NCBI RefSeq assembly: GCF_009812055.1
Contig: NZ_WQNH01000001.1
Location: 124,001 to 188,000, forward strand
Length of the DNA stretch: 64,000 nucleotides
Source of the DNA: Chelativorans xinjiangensis
GTDB lineage: Bacteria; Pseudomonadota; Alphaproteobacteria; Rhizobiales; Rhizobiaceae
Direction of reading: 5' to 3'
Shown here: positions 53,827-62,089 of the stretch, in pieces
Position numbering within the stretch: position 1 is the first letter of the stretch
How the letters are laid out: every line of letters starts with the position of its first letter
Made by a program: the position numbers and the translations under genes
Notes under the pieces: generated by a model
What the model saw: the letters and a program-made list of their open reading frames with translations, nothing else
Database searches by the model: none
Told to the model about the DNA's origin: nothing

Positions 53827-55131
53827 ATGATTCGTTACGCAATGCATATGACACGCGCTCCGCCTTTCCTGGCAGCCGCGCTCCTCCTGTTCAGCACGAC
53901 CGCGGGCGGCATGGAGCTTCGGGGGCATGGCGGGCCGGTGCGGGCGATCGCCGTGGCACCGGAAGGGAAGACGGCGATTACGGGTAGCTTCGACACCAGA
54001 GCGATCGTCTGGTCGCTCGAAACCGGGGAAGCGCGCCGGGTGCTGCTCTTCCATGGCGACGAGGTGAATGCCGTTGCGGTCCTCCCCGACGGCAGCTTCG
54101 CCACTGCCGGTGCGGATGCCCGCATTGCCATCTGGAAGCCGGGCCGGCAGGCGCCGGTCCGGGTACTCGAGGGGCATAGCGGGCCTGTCACCGCACTCGC
54201 CGTATCGCCCGACGGAGCGACCCTCGCCTCCGCCTCCTGGGATACCACCGTCCGGCTCTGGCCGCTCTCGGGCGGTGAAGCGCGCGTGCTCGAAGGCCAT
54301 GACGGCAATGTCAACGCCGTCGCCTTCCTCGCCGACGGCACTCCCGTCAGCGCCGGATACGACGCCAAGCTGATCTTCTGGCCGCGCGATGCGGGAACGG
54401 CGCCACGCCGCATTGCCTTGCCCACGCCACTCAACGCGCTGGTGACCCTGACCGGCGGCCGCAGCGGCGTCGGCGGGGCCGATGGGAAGGTGCGCGTGCT
54501 CGATCGCGATGGCACGACCCGATCCGAAGTTCAGGTGGCGCAGACACCGGTGGTCGCGCTGGCTGCTTCGCCCGACGGAAAATATCTCGCCGCCACCGGC
54601 ATCAGAGGCGCTGTCGTCATTCTCGATGCGGCGAGCCTCGCGACTGTCCACGAACTGAAAAGCCCCGGCATGCCGGTCTGGTCGCTTGCCTTCACGCCGG
54701 ACGGCAAGACGCTACTGGCCGGCGGCTCAGACCGTGTCGTGCGCCAGTGGGACGTCGAGACCGGAGAGCATATCGGCGCGGTCGCGGCCGGCGAGACCGA
54801 TCCGCTGGCCGAGTTCGCGGGCGACCCTGGTGCGGAGGCTTTCCGCGCTTGCGTCGCCTGCCATACGCTGGACCCGGAGGACGGCAACCGTGCCGGGCCG
54901 ACCCTTCACGGCATTTTCGGCCGCAAGATCGCGTCAGTCCCGGGCTATCGCTATTCGCCGGCGCTTCGCGAGATGGATATCGTCTGGACGCCGGAGACGG
55001 TGTCGGAGCTTTTCGAGGTGGGGCCGAACACATACACGCCTGGCACCAAGATGCCGGAGCAGACCATCAGCAACACCGAAACCCGCGCTGCCCTCATTCG
55101 GTTTCTTCAAAGGGAGACCAAGACCGAGTGA
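53827..55131 (+). CDS. Exported WD40-repeat protein with C-terminal cytochrome c domain
   Basis: 434 aa. A signal peptide (TRAPPFLAAALLLFSTTAGG) is followed by about seven WD40 blades (~residues 30-320; GHGGPVRAIAVAPEGKTAI, GHSGPVTALAVSPDGATLA, GHDGNVNAVAFLADGTPV). The C-terminal ~100 residues are a class I c-type cytochrome with CVACH (Cys342, Cys345, His346) and a distal Met409 in GTKMP. It would be periplasmic and attach one heme. The neighbourhood suggests electron transfer from, or scaffolding of, the periplasmic formate dehydrogenase. The first Met codons (MIRYAMHM) leave the start uncertain by up to seven residues. Confidence 0.9.
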   Translation: MIRYAMHMTRAPPFLAAALLLFSTTAGGMELRGHGGPVRAIAVAPEGKTAITGSFDTRAIVWSLETGEARRVLLFHGDEVNAVAVLPDGSFATAGADARIAIWKPGRQAPVRVLEGHSGPVTALAVSPDGATLASASWDTTVRLWPLSGGEARVLEGHDGNVNAVAFLADGTPVSAGYDAKLIFWPRDAGTAPRRIALPTPLNALVTLTGGRSGVGGADGKVRVLDRDGTTRSEVQVAQTPVVALAASPDGKYLAATGIRGAVVILDAASLATVHELKSPGMPVWSLAFTPDGKTLLAGGSDRVVRQWDVETGEHIGAVAAGETDPLAEFAGDPGAEAFRACVACHTLDPEDGNRAGPTLHGIFGRKIASVPGYRYSPALREMDIVWTPETVSELFEVGPNTYTPGTKMPEQTISNTETRAALIRFLQRETKTE

Positions 55132-55135
55132 CGGC

Positions 55136-57175
55136 TCAGGACGGCTTGTCGCCCGACGCCTTGCGTTCTCGAAGATAGTCTTCCGTTGTGCGCGGCGCCG
55201 GCCTGCCGGGACTGGCATAGGGATCGAACCCTTCGTTCGTCACGGCCTCGACACGGCAATTGTCGCACATCCGCACCACATCGATCCGCTGCGCGTTCTC
55301 GCCCGTGAACATCCAGTGCTTGCCTTCGAGCCTGGCGACGATGCGCTCGACCGTGCTCTTGGTGCCGAACGGCTTGCCGCAGCGGATGCAATGGTAAGGC
55401 TCTTCCTCCTTCACCAGCCGGCGCGGCGCCCTCCAGGCCTGGAAATCGAGCTGCGGCGCCAGCGTGATCACATGCTCGGGGCAAGTCGCCGCGCACAGGC
55501 CGCACTGTACGCAGGCGCTTTCAGCGAAATACAAAGCCGGCTTGTCCTCGCTATCGGAGAGCGCACCCGTGGGACAGGCCGATACGCACGAAAGGCATAG
55601 GGTGCAGCCGTCGACGTCGACGTCCAGGCTGCCAAAGGGAGCGCCGGCGGGGAGCGCCACGCGGTCGACCGGCGTTGGTGCCGCGCGATGCAACTCGACC
55701 ATCGTCGATTCCAGCACGTGCCGTTTCTTGCCGACCGGCAGGAACGTCGAGGGCTGCGTCGGTGCGACGCCGGGGGCCACCTGATCGAGCGCGGACGCAA
55801 GGACGTCGGGATCGTCGGCTTCGATCAAACCGCAGGCCTGCGCGCCGTAGCCGAGGGAGTGGGTCAAGAGGTTGGCGATGGTGATGTTTGCCGCGATGCC
55901 CGCCGTATCGTGCTTGGGCTTGGCGGGGCCGAGCGCCCCGACCGCGGCCGCCCCCCAGGCTAAGGGCGCGGTCCATGCTTCGACGCCCAGCTGCGTGATC
56001 TCATTCACCGCCACCGGCAGAACGTTGGCTGGGAGCCCCGGCCCGAAGCGGGCGAGCGCATCGATCAGCGGCTCACCGTGGGCGGTATCGTGGAACAGCA
56101 CGATCGGGCCATGACCTCCCGCATGCCGATAGGTGAGGAGAAGCGTCCGCACCCGCCGCAGCAGCGCGTCGGCGGCCGGCAGGGCGTAGGACGCCGCGCC
56201 TGTCGGGCACACGGCCGCGCAGTTGCCGCAACCGGCGCAGACTTCCGCGTCGATGGCGACATGATCGCCAGCCGGCGCGATGGCGCCTGTCGGGCACAGG
56301 TCGAGGCAGCGCGTGCAGCCGGTAATTTTCGATCGCGAATGGGCGCATAGAGAGGCGGAGAAATCGATGAAGCGCGGCTTGTCGAACTCGCCGACCAGAT
56401 CGGCGGCCTTCCAGATTGCCTCGGCGATGGACACCCGGTCGCCGGGATCGACCCGGATATAGCCGTCGCGCAGCTCATGCGCCGGGAAAAGCGGCGTGCC
56501 GCCGGAAAGATCGAGTACGATATCGGCGTGCGAAACAGCGCCGTCCCGCGAGGCCCCGAACCGCAGCCTGTCGCGCGAAGAGGGCGCCGGCGCGGCGAAA
56601 TCGTCCACCGTCAGCTCGAAGGCTCCCAGATGGCCGCTCGCATTGCGGATCGTCCCCTTCGCCACGGGGAAATCCCACACGCGGTGCGGCATGACCTCGC
56701 CCGGGCGGGAGAGGAGGACGGTCACGTCCAGCTTGTCCGCAAGCTGCCGCCCTGCCTCGATCGCCGTCTCGTCGCGGCCATAGATCAGGATCACGCCGCG
56801 GCTGAACAGCGTCACGACCTCCGGTGGATCGGCAGGCTCGGCGGCCATGGCCATGAGCGCGGCGGCTTTCGGACCGGCAGCCGCGCCCGCCTCGGCCCAG
56901 CCCGCCGTCTCGCGGATGTTGGCGAACGCCAATTCGCCGCTGAACCCTTGTTCTTCCGCGACTTCTCTAAAGAGCGGCGCCTGCTGGGTACAGCCGATCG
57001 TCACCGCGTCGGTGCCGCTCAGGAAGGCTCGCACCCGGTCAAGCTCGGCGCCGCAGAACTGGTTTCCCGTTTCGACCTCAGCGCCCTGGCATCCGCGAGC
57101 GACGCTGTCGCCATAGTCCGGCATGCTCCTTTCGCAGGAGCAGACCAGAACCTTTCGCCGTTTTTCCAAGGCCAT
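55136..57175 (-). CDS. Multi-cluster 4Fe-4S ferredoxin-type protein of formate dehydrogenase region
   Basis: 679 aa. The N-terminus has CSCERSMPDYGDS with several Cys and a second set in FCGAELDRVRAFL, like HdrA/MvhD-region iron-sulfur proteins. Four [4Fe-4S] motifs follow: GCTRCLDLCPTGAI and CAGCGNCAAVCPTGA (~residues 290-330), CTLCLSCVSACPTGA and CVQCGLCAATCPEHV (~525-570). A rubredoxin-like CxxC pair (CIRCGKPF, CDNCRVEA) ends the protein. No Tat or Sec signal is seen, so it is cytosolic. Homologues occur beside rhizobial formate dehydrogenases, but the function is not established; electron transfer or cluster delivery is likely. Confidence 0.85.
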   Translation of the reverse strand: MALEKRRKVLVCSCERSMPDYGDSVARGCQGAEVETGNQFCGAELDRVRAFLSGTDAVTIGCTQQAPLFREVAEEQGFSGELAFANIRETAGWAEAGAAAGPKAAALMAMAAEPADPPEVVTLFSRGVILIYGRDETAIEAGRQLADKLDVTVLLSRPGEVMPHRVWDFPVAKGTIRNASGHLGAFELTVDDFAAPAPSSRDRLRFGASRDGAVSHADIVLDLSGGTPLFPAHELRDGYIRVDPGDRVSIAEAIWKAADLVGEFDKPRFIDFSASLCAHSRSKITGCTRCLDLCPTGAIAPAGDHVAIDAEVCAGCGNCAAVCPTGAASYALPAADALLRRVRTLLLTYRHAGGHGPIVLFHDTAHGEPLIDALARFGPGLPANVLPVAVNEITQLGVEAWTAPLAWGAAAVGALGPAKPKHDTAGIAANITIANLLTHSLGYGAQACGLIEADDPDVLASALDQVAPGVAPTQPSTFLPVGKKRHVLESTMVELHRAAPTPVDRVALPAGAPFGSLDVDVDGCTLCLSCVSACPTGALSDSEDKPALYFAESACVQCGLCAATCPEHVITLAPQLDFQAWRAPRRLVKEEEPYHCIRCGKPFGTKSTVERIVARLEGKHWMFTGENAQRIDVVRMCDNCRVEAVTNEGFDPYASPGRPAPRTTEDYLRERKASGDKPS

Positions 57176-57230
57176 CTCAACTCCCGTGGCGCATCGCCGC
57201 CGATCGGTAGCCGCGCCACTTTAGAAGTAT

Positions 57231-57236
57231 TATAAT
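57231..57236 (+). promoter_or_regulatory. Consensus -10 box in the ferredoxin / ligase-like divergent region
   Basis: TATAAT at 57231-57236 within ATTATAATG, readable as a -10 element on either strand. No good -35 box at 17 bp is visible on the plus strand, so an activator or an alternative sigma factor may be involved. Confidence 0.35.
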
Positions 57237-57268
57237 GATTGGCTGCGGTCATCAACATACGGCTCGAA

Positions 57269-58018
57269 ATGCGCTTGCGCCTATCAGTAACCGACCGGGC
57301 CATCGATCTGCCCCCGCCCTACACCCTTGTCCCGCTGCGTGAGGCCGGCGACGCATTCGCGCATGCCTGCGCCATCGCTGGCGATCATGGGGCCGGCACG
57401 CTCGTATGGGTCCGCCGCTACGATCTGGTCGAATTCGCCGTGATACTCGAGCCTGAGGAGCCGTTGGCCGAAGCCAGGCGCGCCCTCTATGCAGGCTCGA
57501 ACGCGCTTGCCGATGCCCTCATCGCCCGCGCGCCGCCGGAATGCACGGTCACCTTCGACTGGCCCGACGCGATCCGCATCGACGGGGCGCTCGTTGGGGG
57601 CAGCCGTCTCGGCTGGCCTGATGAGGTGCGCGAGAACGAAATTCCGCCATGGCTCGTCTTTTCCGGCATGATCCGCGCCCTCGTCATGCGCGCCGGCGAG
57701 CCAGGTGCGCGGCCGTTCAACGGTGCGCTGGAGGAGGTGGGCTTCGAGGCGATCGATGCCGGCGAAATCATCGAGGGCTTTGCCCGCCATCTGATGCACG
57801 GCTTCCACGAATGGAGCGAGGCCGGCTTCGCTCCGGTCGCCAAGCACTGGCTCGACCGCCTGCCCCGGAAGAGCGACCAACGCTTTCGGCTGGCCGACAA
57901 TGGAGATCTCCTGCTTTTCCGGGCAGTCGATTTGCAGCCCGTCGAACGGCGGAGCCTTAGAAAGGCGCTTGTGACGCCTTCCTGGCTCGATCCTGCCACG
58001 GGGGCACCATGGCTATAA
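57269..58018 (+). CDS. Biotin/lipoate ligase-like protein lacking the catalytic lysine
   Basis: 249 aa from ATG at 57269; the upstream TTG at 57239 would add ten residues. Residues ~1-165 resemble the biotin/lipoate protein ligase fold: GAGTLVWVRRYDLVEFAVILEPEEPL, then FDWPDAIRIDGALVGGSRLG. The latter aligns with BirA WPNDLYLQDRKLAGI, where Lys183 is essential. Here the position is Leu (DGALVGG), so normal adenylate-dependent ligation looks unlikely. The C-terminal part (FRLADNGDLLLFRA) is unfamiliar. It is the first gene of the block leading to the periplasmic formate dehydrogenase and overlaps the next gene by 10 bp. Confidence 0.8.
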   Translation: MRLRLSVTDRAIDLPPPYTLVPLREAGDAFAHACAIAGDHGAGTLVWVRRYDLVEFAVILEPEEPLAEARRALYAGSNALADALIARAPPECTVTFDWPDAIRIDGALVGGSRLGWPDEVRENEIPPWLVFSGMIRALVMRAGEPGARPFNGALEEVGFEAIDAGEIIEGFARHLMHGFHEWSEAGFAPVAKHWLDRLPRKSDQRFRLADNGDLLLFRAVDLQPVERRSLRKALVTPSWLDPATGAPWL

Positions 58019-58551
58019 GATTGCCGCGCACGATCCGGCTCGATCCTTCGGATACCTTCGTCTACCGGCGCGCGGCGGAGCCGGGAGAATGGGCGGTGAC
58101 CGGCACCTTCCTCTTCTTCGGCGTCGATACGACCGGGCTGACCGGCAAGGAGCGGCAGGCCTTCCGGGCCGGATTCCTCGGCATCGACAGCTTCGGCTGG
58201 TCCACCCTCGCCGTCGTGACGGAAGCGAGCGCCGAGGAGCGCGCATCGGCTATCGAGCGGCTGTCTGAGCAGCTTGTTACCCATTGCGGGGCGCCCGACA
58301 TGGAACAGGCGCGCGCGGCCGCCGAGGAAGAGATCACCTTCGCGCAGTCGCTCTGCGACCATCCGCCGAACACGCTGCTCGGCATCCACCGCACCAGCGA
58401 GGGTGCCGGCGTCCGGGAAACGTTCCGAACCTTGCACCGGAACGCCAGCCGGCTCGATCCCCTCGACGCATTTCGCTTTATCGAGGTCGAGGAGGAGGAG
58501 ATGCCGGGCGACGAGGTCGACCTCCATGCAATCGCAAGGGAGCGGAAATGA
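58009..58551 (+). CDS. DUF6505-like protein
   Basis: 180 aa, soluble, with no cysteine motif (single Cys in VTHCGAPD and SLCDHPPN). Recognisable stretches are IRLDPSDTFVYRRAAEPGEWAV, FRAGFLGIDSFGWSTLAVV and CDHPPNTLLGIHR. I recall this family as DUF6505, a constant neighbour of DUF6352 and formate dehydrogenase genes in Rhizobiales. The function is unknown. The start overlaps the preceding gene and its stop overlaps the next (ATGA). Confidence 0.8.
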   Translation: MAIRLPRTIRLDPSDTFVYRRAAEPGEWAVTGTFLFFGVDTTGLTGKERQAFRAGFLGIDSFGWSTLAVVTEASAEERASAIERLSEQLVTHCGAPDMEQARAAAEEEITFAQSLCDHPPNTLLGIHRTSEGAGVRETFRTLHRNASRLDPLDAFRFIEVEEEEMPGDEVDLHAIARERK

Positions 58552-59561
58552 AGGATTTCTGGGTTGCCTCCGGACATCACCTCCTCGACCGGGACGAGGC
58601 GGGGCGGCTGCTCGTCACCGATGCATTCCTGAAGGCATATCTCGCGCGGCCGGAGCTTCTGCCGCCCGAAACGGCTTGCGAGGCGGAGCTACGGCTGCAC
58701 CACGAGCTGTTGATGCATCATCCGCGCCGGCCGGTGACAAGGGAGGAGATCGCCGCGATGGAAGACGCGGATGCGCGCGAGAACTGGACGTTCATGATCG
58801 ACTTCCGCGACCTGCTTCTTTCCGCACCCACGCTTGAAGCCGCCTACCTGACACTGGCACGCGGCTCGGCAGTGAAAACGCCGCCGCTGTTCATGAACCA
58901 GCTTGCCCAGGTGGTGCTGCGCAACGCGCTCGATGGCGAGAAGGACCCGTATGTGCTGCGTGCCGCCGAGCTGTTCTTCCGCCCCCAGCGCGTGACGTTC
59001 CATGACGGAACCGTGCTCCTTGCCGACGCCGAATCCGTCGAATTGCACGAGGAGAACCGCCACGCCTCGCCGCTGCTCAACATGCTCGGCGGCCCCGCCG
59101 TCACGGAGCTCGACATCCTGGACGATGCAAACGCTGCGACCTATTTTGAGCGCAGCGACGCTTTCGACATGGTGCTCAATCTCGGCGGCAGCGGCGCGGC
59201 GCGCCGCGGCCTTGCGACCGCGATGATCGCCTGGATACGCCATCTCCTGGCTCTCGAGGTGGAAATCGAGCCGGTCGATCGGATCGAGGACGAGAACTGG
59301 GCGTGGTTCGTCGGCCTCGATGCCGAAGCCACGCGGATCGGCAATGCGCTGTGGAACGGGCGCGAGTTGGAAGGCGAGGCGGCGGAGCGCATCGTCGCCT
59401 TGTTCCGGCTCGGCTTCTCTGACATCCGCGAGGCGCCGCCGGAGGTGGGCACCGGTCCCATCTGGCTCATCCTGGCGATGACGCCGGACCGGACGATCCG
59501 CATGAAGCCGCAGAACCTTATTGCCGGACTGCCGTACCGGGTTTCGGCCCCGGCGAATTGA
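58548..59561 (+). CDS. DUF6352-like protein
   Basis: 337 aa. It starts MKDFWVASGHHLLDRDEAGR and contains LLVTDAFLKAYLARPEL, which I recall as the hallmark of DUF6352. It is helical in the first third and mixed thereafter. It has no signal peptide, few cysteines and no nucleotide-binding loop. The fixed gene order with DUF6505, DUF3305, DUF3306 and TorD suggests a maturation or quality-control factor for the exported formate dehydrogenase (inference). The ATG at 58548 is coupled to the preceding stop. Confidence 0.82.
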   Translation: MKDFWVASGHHLLDRDEAGRLLVTDAFLKAYLARPELLPPETACEAELRLHHELLMHHPRRPVTREEIAAMEDADARENWTFMIDFRDLLLSAPTLEAAYLTLARGSAVKTPPLFMNQLAQVVLRNALDGEKDPYVLRAAELFFRPQRVTFHDGTVLLADAESVELHEENRHASPLLNMLGGPAVTELDILDDANAATYFERSDAFDMVLNLGGSGAARRGLATAMIAWIRHLLALEVEIEPVDRIEDENWAWFVGLDAEATRIGNALWNGRELEGEAAERIVALFRLGFSDIREAPPEVGTGPIWLILAMTPDRTIRMKPQNLIAGLPYRVSAPAN

Positions 59562-59573
59562 GGACGCAAGGCC

Positions 59574-60086
59574 ATGATAAGAGAAGCGATGAAAGTCGGG
59601 GCGATCGTCGAGCGGAGGGCTCTGAAGAGCCCGTGGGTCGATCACGCCTGGGTACCTGTTGCCGCGCTGGCCGGCGTGCCCGCCGCCGCGCCCTGGACGG
59701 TGTTGCACGAGACGCCGGAGGTCACGCGCTATTATGCCGGGGCGTTTGAACTCGAATTCTTCGCATCCGAGACCGGAATGTATCGCGACAACCTGCGTTC
59801 GGGGCAACCGAGCCTCTGGGTCTCGCTCCGCTCTTCCCGCACCCCGCCGGGCATCGCGCTCCACCTCGTGACCGCCGACCCGGCCGAAGCCGAGGCGCTG
59901 ACGGAGCCAGGCACCGATGTCATCGAGGCCGTCCCGATGCCGCCCGAAATCCAGAACCGGCTTGCCGCCTTCGTCGAGACGCATCACGTCGAGCGCCCCT
60001 TCGTCAAGCGCAAGCGCGACCGGGCAGACACCGAGGCCATGGCGAGGAGGGTGCCTGGTCCTCCATTGATGGACAGCAAAAAATGA
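59574..60086 (+). CDS. DUF3305-family protein
   Basis: 170 aa. VGAIVERRALKSPWVDHAWVPVAAL and FELEFFASETGMYRDNLRSGQPSLWVSLR are typical of DUF3305, a family of small proteins restricted to formate dehydrogenase operons. A basic C-terminus (FVKRKRDRADTEAMARR) follows. The ATG at 59589 (MKVGAIVE) is an alternative start. It overlaps DUF3306 by ATGA. Confidence 0.88.
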   Translation: MIREAMKVGAIVERRALKSPWVDHAWVPVAALAGVPAAAPWTVLHETPEVTRYYAGAFELEFFASETGMYRDNLRSGQPSLWVSLRSSRTPPGIALHLVTADPAEAEALTEPGTDVIEAVPMPPEIQNRLAAFVETHHVERPFVKRKRDRADTEAMARRVPGPPLMDSKK

Positions 60087-60772
60087 GCGCCGGGAACGAC
60101 AATCCCTTTGCCCGTTGGTCGCGCCGAAAGCTGGCGGCGAGGGAAGCCGAAGCTCCGCTCCCTGAGGAAGCGAGACCTGAGGCGAAGGCCCAGGAGGATG
60201 CAGAGCGTGGCGATCTGCAGTCCACACCGGCGGAACCGGATGGCGCTGAGCCACCGGAGCCCCTTCCCCGCCTCGAGGACCTTACCGCCGAGAGCGAGGT
60301 TACAGCCTTCCTGCGCAAGGGCGTGCCGGGGGCGCTGAGGAACATCGCGCTCAGAAAGATGTGGACGCTCGATCCGGCGATCCGCGACTATGTCGGTCCC
60401 GCCGAGTACGCCTGGGATTTCAACAAACCGGGCTCTATGGCGGGTTTCGGTCCGCTGGAGGCGGGCAAGTCGGTGGCCAATTTCCTGTCGAAAGCGGGCA
60501 GTTCCGACCCGCAGGACACAGTGGCGGAACCGCAATCGGAGCCGCCTGGGGCAACGACTGCCTCGTCCGACGAGGACGTGGCCGCCTTGCCGGAGACGGA
60601 GGCGTCCGTGCCGGCGGCTGAGCCGGCCCAGCCCGCGAACCCGCTGGGAACCTCGCAATCCAACCTTTCGCAAAGCCACGTGGACGAGGCTGCGACTGCC
60701 GATAAGCCGGCGCCTGCAGAATCGCCCCGCACATCGGCGGTGTCGCGCCATGGAGGCGCGTTGCCGCGATGA
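60083..60772 (+). CDS. DUF3306-family protein
   Basis: 229 aa. It begins with FARWSRRKLAAREAE and has the conserved block LTAESEVTAFLRKG, ALRNIALRKMWTLDPAIRDYVGPAEYAWDFN (~residues 95-125). The C-terminal ~90 residues are Pro/Ala/Glu-rich and probably disordered. The family accompanies DUF3305 in formate dehydrogenase operons; the biochemical role is unknown. Confidence 0.88.
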   Translation: MSAGNDNPFARWSRRKLAAREAEAPLPEEARPEAKAQEDAERGDLQSTPAEPDGAEPPEPLPRLEDLTAESEVTAFLRKGVPGALRNIALRKMWTLDPAIRDYVGPAEYAWDFNKPGSMAGFGPLEAGKSVANFLSKAGSSDPQDTVAEPQSEPPGATTASSDEDVAALPETEASVPAAEPAQPANPLGTSQSNLSQSHVDEAATADKPAPAESPRTSAVSRHGGALPR

Positions 60773-60798
60773 GGCGTGTCGGTTCGAAGTAATTATAT

Positions 60799-60815
60799 TT
60801 GACTAATAAAGTCAA
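60799..60815. promoter_or_regulatory. Inverted repeat upstream of the TorD gene (FNR/Crp-like in shape)
   Basis: TTGACT, 5-nt spacer AATAA, AGTCAA: a perfect 6-bp inverted repeat in an AT-rich 244-bp gap (60773-61016). The shape resembles an FNR-type site (TTGAT-N4-ATCAA) but the bases differ, so the binding factor is unknown. The remainder of the gap shows no gene. Confidence 0.35.
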
Positions 60816-61016
60816 GTTTTATGATTTCTGCTGCACATCCCCTTATTGTTCGTTGCCGGCTTCATGTTTACCGGAAAGTTCGGCCGCCATCTCTATCGAA
60901 AAACTTTATGTTCTGCTTGCAGGTCGCGGATTTGACCCTTGCAATCGCACCGATGGAGGTTTTTACTACCAGTTGGACGGTGACTCCATTCAGGAGCGTA
61001 CCGCCAAGGTCGTGAC

Positions 61017-61811
61017 ATGGACATGGTCTCAGGTCTGGAGGAAGCGATCAGGAAGGCGGGCGGCGTCGGCGCATTTGCGCAAGCGCTCGGATTGGCGCAG
61101 CCTTCCGTATCGGCCTGGCGCTCGATCCCCGCCGAGCACGTGCTCGACGTCGAGGCGCTGACCGGCGTCTCGCGAACGCTCCTGCGCCCCGACCTTTACC
61201 CCGAAACGGGCGGAAGTGCCGCGGAAATCGACGACGTCGATATGGCGCGCGCTCAAGAATATGCCCTGCTCGGCTCTCTTCTCCTGCGCGCCCCGGATGC
61301 GGATATCCTGGCACGGCTCGCGGGGCTTCAAGGCACGGACACGCCTCTCGGCGCGGCTCATACCGCGCTCAGCCAGGCGGCGAGCGCCGCCTCCCCCGAG
61401 GTGCTCAGGCGTGAGTATTTCGATCTCTTCGAAGGGGTCGGACGCGGCGAGCTGCTCCCCTATGCGTCGTACTACCTGACGGGATTCCTCAACGAACGGC
61501 CGCTTGCGCGCTTGCGGGGGGATCTCGAGCGTCTTGGTCTGGAGCGCGCAGGGGGCCATTGCGACCCCGAGGACCATCTCGGCACGCTTTGCGAGATCAT
61601 GAGCGGCCTTGCCGGCGGTCGCTTCACGGCCTCTCCCGACGAGGAGCGCGACTTCTTCGGACGGCATATCGCGCCGTGGGCAGGGCACTTCTTTGCCGAT
61701 CTCGAGAAGGCGCAGTCGGCGCGATTCTACCGCGCCGTCGGCGCGCTGGGACGGGTTTTCGTCGACATAGAAGCCGAAGGCTTCGCCATGGAGACACGCC
61801 GGAGTGCGTAA
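61017..61811 (+). CDS. TorD-family chaperone with N-terminal Cro/YdaS-type HTH
   Basis: 264 aa. Residues ~5-55 look like a Cro/YdaS helix-turn-helix (LEEAIRKAGGVGAFAQALGLAQPSVSAWRSIPAEHV as span). From residue ~75 the TorD/DmsD chaperone fold begins (RAQEYALLGSLLLRAPDADILARL, REYFDLFEGVGRGELLPYASYYLTGFLNERPLARLR). TorD proteins bind the Tat signal of molybdoenzymes and hold the apoenzyme until the cofactor is inserted. It precedes the Tat-target protein and the exported formate dehydrogenase. The HTH could let the chaperone sense maturation status and affect transcription, which is inference. Confidence 0.88.
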   Translation: MDMVSGLEEAIRKAGGVGAFAQALGLAQPSVSAWRSIPAEHVLDVEALTGVSRTLLRPDLYPETGGSAAEIDDVDMARAQEYALLGSLLLRAPDADILARLAGLQGTDTPLGAAHTALSQAASAASPEVLRREYFDLFEGVGRGELLPYASYYLTGFLNERPLARLRGDLERLGLERAGGHCDPEDHLGTLCEIMSGLAGGRFTASPDEERDFFGRHIAPWAGHFFADLEKAQSARFYRAVGALGRVFVDIEAEGFAMETRRSA

Positions 61812-61863
61812 CGGACACGGAAAAACGGGCGTCACACTGGACGGTCCATCAGGGAGGTCAGAG

Positions 61864-62082
61864 ATGCACGACAAGCAACAGACGGCGATCAACCGCCGCA
61901 ATTTCCTGCGCGCTGCCGGCGGCGCGTCCACCGTCGCCGTCGCCACGGCCGCCGCAACGCTCAACCCGGACGAGGCCCAAGCCTACGATCCCGGCGAGGA
62001 GGAGATGGGCCCGCGCTACCAGGAGACCGATCACGTCAAGGCCTTCTACCGTGTGAACGGCTACGAGACGCTGGAGAAGTGA
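61864..62082 (+). CDS. Small formate-dehydrogenase-region Tat-target protein
   Basis: 72 aa from ATG at 61864 (GGAGGTCAGAG upstream). A twin-arginine motif NRRNFLRAAGG is followed by a hydrophobic stretch and a short acidic mature part ending HVKAFYRVNGYETLEK. It matches what is known as the 'formate dehydrogenase region TAT target' family (TIGR02811). It lies 7 bp before the alpha-subunit gene; a role in translocation or subunit assembly is suspected but unproven. Confidence 0.88.
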   Translation: MHDKQQTAINRRNFLRAAGGASTVAVATAAATLNPDEAQAYDPGEEEMGPRYQETDHVKAFYRVNGYETLEK

Positions 62083-62089
62083 GGGTGCC

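Noticed and set aside
57239-57268. Upstream TTG start for the ligase-like gene
   Set aside because: It would place translation directly after the TATAAT box at 57231, leaving no room for a leader or ribosome binding site. ATG 57269 is preferred.
60799-61161. A 120-codon plus-strand open frame upstream of and overlapping the TorD gene
   Set aside because: It has no ribosome binding site, poor codon composition compared with neighbours, and its second half is an out-of-frame reading of TorD.
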